From positions 1 through 64,000 of the forward strand of contig NZ_JBQAJM010000010.1 in the NCBI RefSeq assembly GCF_052030685.1: a stretch of DNA of 64,000 nt. Direction: 5' to 3'. Each line of letters opens with the position of its first letter. The first letter of the stretch is position 1. Both the position numbers and the translations under genes were made by a program. The DNA is from Caedibacter sp052030685. Its GTDB lineage: Bacteria > Pseudomonadota > Gammaproteobacteria > Francisellales > Francisellaceae. Below are positions 44,091 through 53,066 of the stretch, piece after piece. The notes under the pieces are model-generated. The model did not search any database. It saw only the letters and a program-made list of their open reading frames with translations, and was not told where the DNA came from.

Positions 44091-45383
44091 GTGCATAAAA
44101 AAATCATTCAGCTGTCGATTCCTTTAATCCTTGCCAATATTAGTTTGCCATTATGTGGTATTGTTAATTCGGCATTGATGGGTAATTTGCATGCCAGTAG
44201 TTATCTGGCAGCAAGTGCTTTAGGTGTCTCAGTAATTACCTTTATTAGCGCACTGTTTTACTTCTTACGAATGAGTACAACCGGTGTTATTGCGCAACAA
44301 TATGGTAAGAGAGACTTTGATAAGGTATTTGATTGGTTAATAAAAGCGCTTATTGTCGCGGTTATATTGGCGCTTATGTTAATTGCGCTACAAGGTGTTA
44401 TTTATGATCTGGCGTTAACAATATTGTCGATGAATCAAACCGTAACTAAGCTATTTAGTCAATACTTTGATATTACCATCTATGCTTTGTTGTTTGTTCT
44501 TATTAATTATGTCTTACTTGGCTTTTTTATTGCGCTACAGCGGGCAAATCTTGCTTTTTTGATGGCGTTAATTACTAGCATCACAGGGATTTTGTTGAGC
44601 CTTGTTTTTGTTAAATTACTGCATTTAGATATTAAAGGAATAGCTTATTCCGTGTTGTTGTCACAAGCCTTAAGTTGTATATTTGCGTTATTTTTCAGTA
44701 TTAAAATCGCCAAAGATAACAATGTATCATTGAGGAAGTTAATACATCGTAATCAGTTTAATTGGCGAGCGTATCAAGCATTTATGTCGGTCAATGGTGA
44801 TATTTTTATACGGTCTTTGTGTTTACAGATCTGTATTAATTCATTCTTTGTATTCTCAGCACATATGGGGCAAGAAGTGCTTGCTGCAAATACCTTACTG
44901 ATTGAGTTTGCGATGTTATTAGCGCTCTTTTTGGATGCCTTGGCAAATGCAACAGAAACGCTTGTTGGTGAAAAGGTTGGGCAAAATGATAAAAGCGCAT
45001 TAAAACGTACTTTGTTATACACGTTGAGTTACTCTATTACTTTTAGTTTATTGTTTGTTTTGATTTATGCCTGTGTATACCCGTGGGTATTTGATTTGTT
45101 AACGTCTATTGCAAGCGTTCGCCAAGCAGCTGAGCACTATGTTATTTTCTCAATCATATTCCCATTAATAGCGGTATTTAGTTTTTGGTTAGATGGGGTA
45201 TTTGTCGGCCTGCTTAAAACAACGATTATGCGTAATGCAATGATTGTATCTATGCTTTTATATTTGTTAAGTGTTGCAGCGTTATGGTCATTTGGTAATG
45301 TTGGATTGTGGCTTGCGTATTTATTGTTTTTCATTTACAGAGCGATAACATTAGGTGTGCCACTAACTAAGGCGCTTAAGTAA
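44091..45383 (+). CDS. MATE-family efflux transporter (DinF-like)
   Basis: The 430-aa protein has about twelve helices in two six-helix repeats. The opening IIQLSIPLILANISLPLCGIVNSALMG matches the DinF branch of the MATE family. It starts at GTG 44091, 15 bases after kdsA, so it may share the transcript. The substrate is unknown. Its stop codon coincides with the end of MITE-like copy C. Confidence 0.87.
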   Translation: MHKKIIQLSIPLILANISLPLCGIVNSALMGNLHASSYLAASALGVSVITFISALFYFLRMSTTGVIAQQYGKRDFDKVFDWLIKALIVAVILALMLIALQGVIYDLALTILSMNQTVTKLFSQYFDITIYALLFVLINYVLLGFFIALQRANLAFLMALITSITGILLSLVFVKLLHLDIKGIAYSVLLSQALSCIFALFFSIKIAKDNNVSLRKLIHRNQFNWRAYQAFMSVNGDIFIRSLCLQICINSFFVFSAHMGQEVLAANTLLIEFAMLLALFLDALANATETLVGEKVGQNDKSALKRTLLYTLSYSITFSLLFVLIYACVYPWVFDLLTSIASVRQAAEHYVIFSIIFPLIAVFSFWLDGVFVGLLKTTIMRNAMIVSMLLYLLSVAALWSFGNVGLWLAYLLFFIYRAITLGVPLTKALK

Positions 45384-45500
45384 TAATTTAAAAATAAGTT
45401 GAGCTTCAATTACTCCCCTCACCCGTGCAGCTTAAGCTGCACGACCTCTCCCGCAAGGGGAGAGGTACTAGCTGACGCAACTTATTCTTGATTCATTACT
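45382..45500. repeat. MITE-like element, copy C (opposite orientation)
   Basis: Same element as copies A and B, inverted. It runs from AATAATTTAAAAATAAGTTG to CAACTTATTCTTG and ATTCATTACT, with the core CCCCTCACCCGTGCAGCTTAAGCTGCAC and GACCTCTCCC..GGGGAGAGG. Terminal repeats AATAAGTTGAG/CGCAACTTATT are clear. The left end overlaps the MATE stop codon. It lies between convergent MATE and nhaA genes. Confidence 0.85.
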
Positions 45501-45546
45501 AGAGTAACTCTTGAAAGTTACTGTCGGTGACGTGTGGGCTATTGTA

Positions 45547-46692
45547 TTATATTGCTTTACAACACTTTCTAAGCACAAGATAGCCGGCAAATCCTGAAAT
45601 GAGCGAGCCACCTAAAACACCTACTTTGACCATGTTCATAAGGTCAGGTGTGCTAAAGGCAAGCGTGCCAATAAACAAACTCATGGTAAAGCCAATACCA
45701 CAAACGAGGCTAATACCATAAAGCTGAGGAGTTGAGAGTTGGCGTCCAATGGTGAAGTATTTCGTTTTGCTAAATAGATAAAGGCTGATAAATATACCGA
45801 TTTGTTTCCCTAAGAATAATCCTAAGATAATACCTAACGCTACTGGATGAAATAGGTGTGATAAACTCATGCCGCTAAAGCTAATACCAGCATTGGCAAA
45901 GGCAAATAGTGGTAAAACCATAAAGATAATCCAAGGGTTTAAACCATGCTCAAGTTTCAGTAGAGGAGAATTTTTTTCAGTGTGTGGAATGGTCATTGCC
46001 AAGGCAACGCCAGCTAAGGTGGCATGAACGCCTGATTGTAAAACGCACAGCCACATGATTACACCAACAATCATAAATGGTGCAAGTTTCCTGACACCTA
46101 AGCGATTCATACAAATAAGTATGACAATGCATATTAAGGCTGCAAATAATGATATAAGCGACAAGTTGCTGGTATAAAATGCGGCAATAATCGCAATGGC
46201 TGCAATATCATCAAAGATGGCAATTGTGGTTACGAGTATTTTAAGCGATGTTGGAATACGCGACCCAAGAAGTGCTAATATCCCTAAGGTGAAGGCAATA
46301 TCTGTGGCTGTTGGAATTGCCCAGCCATCGATATAGTTTGGGTTATGTTGGTTAATCAGAAAATAGATAAGTGCCGGCACCAATAAACCAAAAAAAGCAA
46401 CAATGGCAGGGATAATAATATTGGATTTACTGGAAAGGGTGCCACCGACAAATTCGCGCTTTATTTCCAAGCCAACCAATAAGAAATAAAGTGCCATAAA
46501 TCCATCATTAATCCAGTGGGTTAGGTTCTTCTGTAAAGCAAAATCCCCTATAGATACGCCGGCATAAACCGTTTCTAGCATGTGATAATACGGACTAAGC
46601 CATGAATTATTGACCACGATTGCTGCCACTGCAGCGGTGAATAAGATAATACCGCCAATGACTTCAATGCTGAGCTTTCTCTCTTTGCTCAT
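45547..46692 (-). CDS. nhaA: Na+/H+ antiporter NhaA
   Basis: The 381-aa protein has the NhaA fold with ALYFLLVGLEIKREFVGGTL near residue 70, PTATDIAFTLGILALLGSRIP (Asp133 equivalent), and IAIFDDIAAIAIIAAFY carrying the paired aspartates of the ion site. Pumps sodium out at alkaline pH. A TetR-type regulator gene lies 63 bases upstream on the same strand and might regulate it. Confidence 0.95.
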   Translation of the reverse strand: MSKERKLSIEVIGGIILFTAAVAAIVVNNSWLSPYYHMLETVYAGVSIGDFALQKNLTHWINDGFMALYFLLVGLEIKREFVGGTLSSKSNIIIPAIVAFFGLLVPALIYFLINQHNPNYIDGWAIPTATDIAFTLGILALLGSRIPTSLKILVTTIAIFDDIAAIAIIAAFYTSNLSLISLFAALICIVILICMNRLGVRKLAPFMIVGVIMWLCVLQSGVHATLAGVALAMTIPHTEKNSPLLKLEHGLNPWIIFMVLPLFAFANAGISFSGMSLSHLFHPVALGIILGLFLGKQIGIFISLYLFSKTKYFTIGRQLSTPQLYGISLVCGIGFTMSLFIGTLAFSTPDLMNMVKVGVLGGSLISGFAGYLVLRKCCKAI

Positions 46693-46755
46693 GAATGATT
46701 TTCCCCTTCTTTCTTAACTAAATTAAATTATTACTATGGTAGAGTTTTTTGAAAA

Positions 46756-47358
46756 TTACTCAATCTGCTTTACAGCAAGTGTTTGAATGAGTGTTGTTGT
46801 GATCATATCTATATATATATTGCATTCATCTTCATTTTTAAAGTAAGCCTGCCCTGTGCGTACGAATGGTCCTAGAATTAAGCCAAAAATCATACTCGTT
46901 ACAGCTTCGTCACTAAGCTTATCTGTCACTTGACCTTTTTTGCGATAAATCTGCAAGTAGTCTAAGAGGGTTTTCCAATTGCCATTTTTGGGTGCATTAC
47001 CCAAGCCAAAGAGTTGGTTTTTGCCACTTTCAAGGCGTTGCCAATCAAAGAGTCTGACGATATCAGGATTTGAATATAATAATTTCAAACGCATGTTGAC
47101 GAAATATTCTAGAAACTCCACAAAGTTGCGATCTTTGTCAAGGTGATGATCACCCATCCAACCACTATCGATCAAGAGATTAACTTTAACCTCTTGCCAT
47201 AAATGAACCTTATTCTCAAAGTAGTGATAGATCAGCGAAACAGGGACTTGTGCCTTGGTTGCAATATCGCGTAGGGATGTACCGTCAAAGCCTTTTTTTA
47301 CGAATAGTTTCTTGGCGGCATTTACGATTTTTTGTTGACCTTTTTGCTTCTCTGTCAC
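46756..47358 (-). CDS. TetR/AcrR-family transcriptional regulator
   Basis: The 200-aa protein has an N-terminal TetR DNA-binding domain (KQKGQQKIVNAAKKLFVKKGFDGTSLRDIATKAQVPVSLIYHYFENKVHLW, residues 4-54) and a divergent ligand-binding domain. Target and ligand are unknown. It reads in the same direction as nhaA and sits just upstream of it. Confidence 0.9.
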   Translation of the reverse strand: MTEKQKGQQKIVNAAKKLFVKKGFDGTSLRDIATKAQVPVSLIYHYFENKVHLWQEVKVNLLIDSGWMGDHHLDKDRNFVEFLEYFVNMRLKLLYSNPDIVRLFDWQRLESGKNQLFGLGNAPKNGNWKTLLDYLQIYRKKGQVTDKLSDEAVTSMIFGLILGPFVRTGQAYFKNEDECNIYIDMITTTLIQTLAVKQIE

Positions 47359-47520
47359 ACATAAGCTCCTTCACTGTGGTTGAAAGACATTATACCACTC
47401 CTAAATGATTTTGAGGTGTTTAATAACGAAGAAATTTTGGAGATTTTTAAGCGATTTAATGCTGCGTAATATCTTTATTTTTTAAGGGTTTGATTTGCAA
47501 AGTCATCAAAGTGCTCGGCA

Positions 47521-47802
47521 TTAAATGCTTTCTGAGTTAGGATATAAAAATAAAATTTTGTCGAGATTAATATTCATAAATTCACATTCGTTAATTGGTG
47601 AGTTATTCTCCTGTATGTACACTTTGACATTACGTAAAGCAATAAATTTACCTGTCATTTCACTATTGATGTGATCAGTTAGGCGTACACCCGTTCGTAT
47701 TGATATCTCTCCTGTAATAATATACTGATCTGTATGAACGGTAACCGGTACGAAATCTCGTGCGCTATTTTTAGAGTCTGCTGCATTGTAGTAAAACGGC
47801 AT
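47521..47802 (-). CDS. hypothetical protein, 93 aa
   Basis: A compact soluble protein with alternating beta-like strands (FVPVTVHTDQYIITGEISIRTGVRLTDHIN, FIALRNVKVYI) and no signal or membrane segment. AAGGA lies 8 bases before the ATG, which supports expression. I do not recognise the family with confidence. The pattern of a variable small beta domain that binds an effector is suggestive only. It is between the TetR gene and dacA on the same strand; 47359-47520 holds nothing I can identify. Confidence 0.6.
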   Translation of the reverse strand: MPFYYNAADSKNSARDFVPVTVHTDQYIITGEISIRTGVRLTDHINSEMTGKFIALRNVKVYIQENNSPINECEFMNINLDKILFLYPNSESI

Positions 47803-47865
47803 AATGTCATCCTTGAAAAATGTTATTACTTCTTGAGTATATACTACAATCTTGAAAAAGCGAGA

Positions 47866-49038
47866 TTAACCAAACCAGCGACTAAAGAATCCAGCGCGCT
47901 CAATAGTATTATTAGCATAAACAGGAATCTCAACTACCGTATAATCACCCGCGCTAATGATAAGTGTACCCACTTTTTGCCCTTTGTTAATCGGCGCCTT
48001 AAGTCCCGGTAAGAGCACGACTTTTTGGCTTAAATGGTTAACAAATGATTTGGGGATCGTTTTGGTGATGTCATCTTTACCAATGACTGTCAATGTAGCA
48101 TCTTTAGCGGCATCAGTAATAGCGGTGTCATCGAGTGAGATAACGCTATCTTTAGTGTAAAGTGGTTGATCGACAAATTTACTAAAACCAAAATTTAATA
48201 GCTTTTCAGATTCTTGTTCCCGTACATAGGCACTGGGTGATCCAAGAATAACACTAATATAGCGTTGGTTATTTTGCATGGCAGAGGCAACCAAATTATA
48301 ACCTGCTTTTTTGGTGTAGCCTGTTTTTATGCCATCAGTTCCTTCAAATGTACGTAGTAGTTTATTGCGATTGTGTTGAACAATGCCATTAAATTCAAAT
48401 GTTTTTTCAGAATAAAGTTTATAAACTTGAGGGTAATGCTTAATAAAGCTGCGCGCTAAAATTGCCATGTCATAGGCTGTCGTATACTGATCGTCTCCGG
48501 GTAATCCATCAACCGTGGCAAAGTTAGTATCTTTCATGCCCAGTGCTTTGGCAGTTTTATTCATAAGGCGTACAAAGTTACTATCAGAGCCAGCAATAAA
48601 TTCAGTCAGTGCAACGGTAGCATCATTGCCAGATTGGATGATCATTCCCTTTAATAAATCATCAACACTAACACGTGATCCTTGATTAATAAACATTTTA
48701 GACCCTGGTGTCTTAGACGCTTTTTCACTGATTTTTATCTGTTGATCTAGTTTAAGTGTGCCTTGTTTTAGCTCTCCTGCGATAATATAAGCGGTCATAA
48801 TTTTGGTCAAACTTGCTGGTGCGCGCCGCTCATGCATGTTGTGATCGGCAATAATGTCACCAGTTTCAAAATCCATTAATAACCAGCTGGCAGCATTGAG
48901 TTGAATCGGATGCGGTTTGATAATAATAACAGGGGAACTAGCTAGTGTATTAGCAATCAAAAGTGATGGTGTGTTAATAAAAGCAAATGTCGCAATAGCG
49001 GTACTTACGAGTACTTTTTTAACGTGAGTTAGTTGCAT
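47866..49038 (-). CDS. dacA: D-alanyl-D-alanine carboxypeptidase (PBP5/6 type)
   Basis: Periplasmic enzyme that trims the terminal D-Ala of peptidoglycan pentapeptides. It has a signal peptide at the N-terminus and catalytic SxxK in ASLTKIM. SGND supplies the SxN triad and DGIKTGYT the KTG motif. The C-terminal beta domain and amphipathic anchor helix (IERAGFFSRWFG) are intact. I prefer ATG 49038 with GGA about 10 bases upstream; GTG 49053 is in frame. 390 aa. Confidence 0.93.
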   Translation of the reverse strand: MQLTHVKKVLVSTAIATFAFINTPSLLIANTLASSPVIIIKPHPIQLNAASWLLMDFETGDIIADHNMHERRAPASLTKIMTAYIIAGELKQGTLKLDQQIKISEKASKTPGSKMFINQGSRVSVDDLLKGMIIQSGNDATVALTEFIAGSDSNFVRLMNKTAKALGMKDTNFATVDGLPGDDQYTTAYDMAILARSFIKHYPQVYKLYSEKTFEFNGIVQHNRNKLLRTFEGTDGIKTGYTKKAGYNLVASAMQNNQRYISVILGSPSAYVREQESEKLLNFGFSKFVDQPLYTKDSVISLDDTAITDAAKDATLTVIGKDDITKTIPKSFVNHLSQKVVLLPGLKAPINKGQKVGTLIISAGDYTVVEIPVYANNTIERAGFFSRWFG

Positions 49039-49131
49039 TATAGATATTTCCACTTCTTATAACGGTGTTAGAAAGATAGCAATGAGTTTTAGCTATTTCA
49101 AGTGAGTATAGCGAATGCTTATTTATTTGAT

Positions 49132-49206
49132 TGGAGCGGGAAACGAGGTTCGAACTCGCGACCCCAACCTTGGCAAGGTTGTGCTCTACCGCTGAGCTAT
49201 TCCCGC
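49132..49206 (-). tRNA. tRNA-Gly(GCC)
   Basis: Minus strand GCGGGAATAGCTCAGCGGT start, anticodon loop TTGCCAA (GCC), T-loop AGTTCGAACCT, discriminator T, CCA encoded. 75 bases. It follows tRNA-Arg by 7 bases and is likely co-transcribed. Confidence 0.96.
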
Positions 49207-49213
49207 ATGAATA

Positions 49214-49290
49214 TGGCGCACCCGGAAGGATTCGAACCTCCGACCGCCTGGTTCGTAGCCAGGTACTCTATCCAGCTGAGCTACGGGTGC
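49214..49290 (-). tRNA. tRNA-Arg(ACG)
   Basis: Minus strand GCACCCGTAGCTCAGCTGG start, anticodon loop CTACGAA (ACG, wobble A normally edited to inosine by TadA), T-loop GGTTCGAATCC, CCA encoded. 77 bases. Confidence 0.96.
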
Positions 49291-49437
49291 GTATTGAGTT
49301 TTCAACTGTTTCGTGAAAACGAGGTGCATGATAGTGCTTTGCCGCATCGCTGTCAATGTCAAAGTAAAGATAAATTAAAAAATATTTCGCTTTGTTGCTT
49401 TGAAATTAACAGCTGTTTTATTGTTGATCAGTGTTGT

Positions 49438-50715
49438 TTAAACTTGCGTCGCCAAGCGTAGTTCATTCAGTGCTTTGGTCATAATATTAAGTGCCTTTGC
49501 TAGTTCATGCTCATTAATATTCAAAGGGCATAATAAGCGTAACACATGCTTATGACTACCTGAGCTTAATAAAATTAATCCATGTTTTAATGATTGATCA
49601 ATAAAGCTTTTCAACATCTTGGGATTGGGGTGATTATTGTGATCAATAAACTCAACACCAATCATCGCACCAAGCCCTCTGATATCACCAATAAACTCGC
49701 AGGTTTTCTTATGCTCATTGAAAAAATCACGTAATACCTGACCAAGTTGCATAGCTTTATCAGCAAGCGCTTCTTCTTTAAATACCTCTAAAGAAGCAAG
49801 TGCTGCGGCACAAGCAAGTGGGTTACCTGAATTGGTGCCTCCTAATGATGCCGTGGGCATGTCTTTAAGAAGTGTTTTTTTAATGGTTAACGCGCTTAAT
49901 GGTAAGCCTGAAGCCAGTGATTTTCCCATCACTAGAATATCGGGTGCACAATGATAATGCGCCATCGCAAAAAGTTTGCCTGTGCGACAAAAGCCACTTT
50001 GGATTTCATCAGCAATCATCACAATACTATGTTCATTACAAAGCTGACGCAAATATTGTATAGCCTCAATACTTGCTGGAATAAATCCACCCTCACCAAG
50101 TTCAGGCTCGATAATGATCGCAGCAATATCCTCTAAAGCAACTTGATTGGCAATTAAATCATTCAGCAATGATTTAAAGTGATTAAGATCACAATGCATA
50201 TCAGGGTAGGGCAGGCGGTAGATGTTATTAAAAAGTTCACCAAACCCTTGTTTATAAGGCTTGACTTTAGCAGTTAAAGACATGCTCATAAATGTCCGAC
50301 CATGAAAAGCGCCATCAAAGCAAAGCACAGCCGAGCGTTTTGTAGAGAAGCGTGCGACTTTAATTGCATTTTCAACCGCTTCAGCGCCACTATTGCAAAG
50401 CATTGTTTGCTTTGCAAAGTCACCAGGCGTTAAGTTATTTAAGGCTTGTGCAAGTCTTAAATAAGGCTCATGAATCATTACATGAAAGCATGGTTGGATA
50501 AATGCATTGGCTTGCTTGGTGATCGCTTCAACGACTTTGGGGTGATTGTGTCCGACATTCATGGCACCAATACCTGCAGCAAAGTCGATATAGGTTTTGC
50601 CATTAACATCAGTTAAGGTCGAACCTTGTGCTTTTTTGACGCATAGCTTGGTATTATTACCAAGTGCTTGAGGAACTTCGCTTTCACGCAGTTGCCATAA
50701 CGATTCGTTATTCAT
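49438..50715 (-). CDS. class III aminotransferase, probably 2-aminoadipate (or GABA/ornithine-type)
   Basis: The 425-aa PLP enzyme has the class III features: FAAGIGAMNVGHNHPKVVEA near the N-terminus, CNSGAEAVENAIKVAR, GAFHGRTFMSMSLT, IADEIQSGFCRTGKLFA, and GKSLASGLPLSAL carrying the PLP lysine. Sequence alone says 4-aminobutyrate/ornithine-like transaminase. The operon (lysine dehydrogenase-like, aminoadipate semialdehyde dehydrogenase, DUF1338) suggests 2-aminoadipate to 2-oxoadipate. GAGG precedes two adjacent ATGs at 50718 and 50715. Confidence 0.8.
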   Translation of the reverse strand: MNNESLWQLRESEVPQALGNNTKLCVKKAQGSTLTDVNGKTYIDFAAGIGAMNVGHNHPKVVEAITKQANAFIQPCFHVMIHEPYLRLAQALNNLTPGDFAKQTMLCNSGAEAVENAIKVARFSTKRSAVLCFDGAFHGRTFMSMSLTAKVKPYKQGFGELFNNIYRLPYPDMHCDLNHFKSLLNDLIANQVALEDIAAIIIEPELGEGGFIPASIEAIQYLRQLCNEHSIVMIADEIQSGFCRTGKLFAMAHYHCAPDILVMGKSLASGLPLSALTIKKTLLKDMPTASLGGTNSGNPLACAAALASLEVFKEEALADKAMQLGQVLRDFFNEHKKTCEFIGDIRGLGAMIGVEFIDHNNHPNPKMLKSFIDQSLKHGLILLSSGSHKHVLRLLCPLNINEHELAKALNIMTKALNELRLATQV

Positions 50716-50726
50716 CATAACCTCGA

Positions 50727-51530
50727 TTAGGCATTAACATTGGTGCTTTCAAAGATTTTATCAGCAGAAGCTGCCACAAATCCTTGATAAAGTTTACCGG
50801 TGTGATCTGGGTAGCGTTTAGCAAATTCATAATAGCAACACGGGATGTCTTTTTCGCCTTCAGTGAACTCAACCTTAATCATGCCTGATTTAGTACTTGA
50901 TTGCTCAAGTAAGTCGCGCGGTGTGCCTTTGACTTCACCACCTGAGCTATTTAAATCAAATCCATGATTTTTAAGGAAGGTGTTCACTTCATGGACTTCA
51001 TTAAATTGATCTAATGCATTGATGAAAACGGTAAAGTGGTTTGCCCTAAACCCGAAGACATAGAACCATGCAGCATATTCCGATTCAGCTAATAGCTTTT
51101 GGTAAACTTCATGGCTTGGTTTGCCCCAAGAGTTGCCTGATAGCAATAGTTTTTGAGGATCATCAAGTAAAGCTTGTGGGATTTGATCAATACATGCCTT
51201 AATGGTTTTTTGTGCAAACGGACTTAATTGTTCAAGTAATAACTGACTGATAAACACCTTAGGCTGTGTTGGTTCTTTTTGCTCATAGTGTTTAGCGTAA
51301 AGTTTTTTAGCTTCAAAGTGGTAATCACCATTTTCAAAATAACCTTCATTAATGAAAGGTTTGGCTAATACATCAAGATCAATGCGCGGGTCATTAATCG
51401 TACGCAGCGCAATATGATCATTAATTACTTGTACATTATGATCACAAAAAAGATCATAAATCTTCTGCGCGTGTGGATTGGCTTCAACATATTGCTGCCA
51501 TAAGTCTTCTAAAATTGCGATTTGTGACAT
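50727..51530 (-). CDS. DUF1338-family 2-oxoadipate dioxygenase/decarboxylase (HglS-like)
   Basis: The 267-aa protein resembles the DUF1338 family. Its characterised members (HglS of Pseudomonas putida) are non-heme iron enzymes that convert 2-oxoadipate to D-2-hydroxyglutarate. Visible family-like stretches are DHIALRTINDPRIDLD near the N-terminus, with a likely metal His, and GYFENGDYHFEAKKLYAKH. NHFTVFINALDQF lies in the middle. I chose ATG 51530 (GGAG 8 bases upstream). It is 10 bases after the aldehyde dehydrogenase and 11 bases before the aminotransferase. Confidence 0.78.
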   Translation of the reverse strand: MSQIAILEDLWQQYVEANPHAQKIYDLFCDHNVQVINDHIALRTINDPRIDLDVLAKPFINEGYFENGDYHFEAKKLYAKHYEQKEPTQPKVFISQLLLEQLSPFAQKTIKACIDQIPQALLDDPQKLLLSGNSWGKPSHEVYQKLLAESEYAAWFYVFGFRANHFTVFINALDQFNEVHEVNTFLKNHGFDLNSSGGEVKGTPRDLLEQSSTKSGMIKVEFTEGEKDIPCCYYEFAKRYPDHTGKLYQGFVAASADKIFESTNVNA

Positions 51531-51540
51531 GGTTATTCTC

Positions 51541-53040
51541 CTACTCTGTAAGTGAAAATTTGATTCCTTGCGCAAGGGGTAAGTCTTTGCTCCAATTCAT
51601 GGTAATGGTTTGGCGACGCATGTATGCTTTCCATGCGTCTGAACCTGCTTCACGCCCGCCACCGGTGTGTTTCTCGCCACCAAAAGCGCCACCAATTTCA
51701 GCGCCTGATGTACCAATATTAACATTAGCGATACCGCAATCACTACCGGCATAAGATAAAAATTGTTCAGAATGATCAATGCGTTGCGTGAAAATAGCAG
51801 ATGATAAGCCGTGATCAACTTGATTATTGATTTTAATTGCATGTTCAATATCATCAAATGGCATTACAAACAAGATCGGGCAGAAGTTCTCCTGATTTAC
51901 GATATCCCAGTCAGGTTTGGCTTCAATTAAGGTTGGCTCAACGTAGTTACCTGGTTGATCAATCACATTGCCTCCAAACAGAATATTGCCACCTAATTCT
52001 TTAGCGCGAGCAACTGCTTTTTGATAAATCCCAACAAGGTTTTGATCAATCAAAGGTCCCATAAGGTTGTTAGTATCTAGTGGATCACCGACAGTGATTT
52101 GTTTGTAAGCATTTTGTAGACGTTTGACAACATCTTTATAGATGTTCTTGTGTACAAGCAAACGACGTAATGAGGTACAGCGTTGCCCCGCCGTGCCAAC
52201 TGCCCCAAAGACAACGGCAGGAATTGCCAATTTTAAATCAGCAGATTCGTCAATGATTGCGGCATTATTACCACCTAATTCAAGTAATGATTTACCAAAG
52301 CGCTCAGCAACACGTGCACCAACCTCGCGTCCCACGGCAGTGGAACCGGTGAAAGACATAAGGGCTATGCGCTCATCAGCAACCAATGCTTTAGAAACAT
52401 CAACACTTTTTGAAACCACAGAGGTAAAGACATTTGGAAAGTTATGTGCTTTGGTCACGCGATCACAAATCTCTTGAATTGCTAAGGCGCAAAGCGGTGT
52501 TTTTGGTGATGGATTCCAAACAACTGTGTTACCACAAATTGCGGCAATAAAGGCATTCCATGACCAAACAGCAACAGGGAAGTTATAGGCTGAGATCACA
52601 CCAACAACACCAAGCGGGTGCCATTGTTCAAACATGCGATGATCTGGACGCTCTGAGTGCATTGATTTGCCATAAAGCATGCGCGCTTGACCAACGGCAA
52701 AATCAGCCATATCGATCATCTCTTGCACTTCGCCATCACCTTCTTGCTTGGATTTACCCATCTCAAGGGACACGAGACTGCCTAATTGGTCTTTCTGCTT
52801 TCTTAATTCTTCACCAATTAACCGCACTAATTCAGCGCGTTGCGGCGCTGGAATCTTACGCCATTTTATGAAAGCATTTTGTGCTTCACCAATCGTTTGT
52901 TGTAAATGTGAAACGCCTAAGCTTGGCACCTTAGCCAATAGTTCATTATTGGCAGGGTTGAAGCTTTCGATATATTCACCCGTGTTGTGTTTGGCAGCGT
53001 ATTGGCTTAGTTGTTCTGTGTAGCTTGTCATGCAAGTCAT
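51541..53040 (-). CDS. amaB: aldehyde dehydrogenase, aminoadipate-semialdehyde type (ALDH7/AmaB-like)
   Basis: The 499-aa ALDH has the antiquitin-type catalytic segment GTAGQRCTSLRR (nucleophilic cysteine) and general-base region LELGGNNAAII. The C-terminal block GTSGAEIGGAFGGEKHTGGGREAGSDAWKAYMRR marks ALDH7 enzymes, which oxidise 2-aminoadipate semialdehyde. That fits the lysine-degradation context. I prefer ATG 53040 (GGAG upstream). ATG 53061 has no ribosome site. Confidence 0.87.
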   Translation of the reverse strand: MTCMTSYTEQLSQYAAKHNTGEYIESFNPANNELLAKVPSLGVSHLQQTIGEAQNAFIKWRKIPAPQRAELVRLIGEELRKQKDQLGSLVSLEMGKSKQEGDGEVQEMIDMADFAVGQARMLYGKSMHSERPDHRMFEQWHPLGVVGVISAYNFPVAVWSWNAFIAAICGNTVVWNPSPKTPLCALAIQEICDRVTKAHNFPNVFTSVVSKSVDVSKALVADERIALMSFTGSTAVGREVGARVAERFGKSLLELGGNNAAIIDESADLKLAIPAVVFGAVGTAGQRCTSLRRLLVHKNIYKDVVKRLQNAYKQITVGDPLDTNNLMGPLIDQNLVGIYQKAVARAKELGGNILFGGNVIDQPGNYVEPTLIEAKPDWDIVNQENFCPILFVMPFDDIEHAIKINNQVDHGLSSAIFTQRIDHSEQFLSYAGSDCGIANVNIGTSGAEIGGAFGGEKHTGGGREAGSDAWKAYMRRQTITMNWSKDLPLAQGIKFSLTE

Positions 53041-53066
53041 TGTATTATATTCTCCAGTCATTAAGT

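Noticed and set aside
49102..49461. 119-aa open frame over the tRNA pair
   Set aside because: It is read across the tRNA-Gly and tRNA-Arg genes in the opposite direction.
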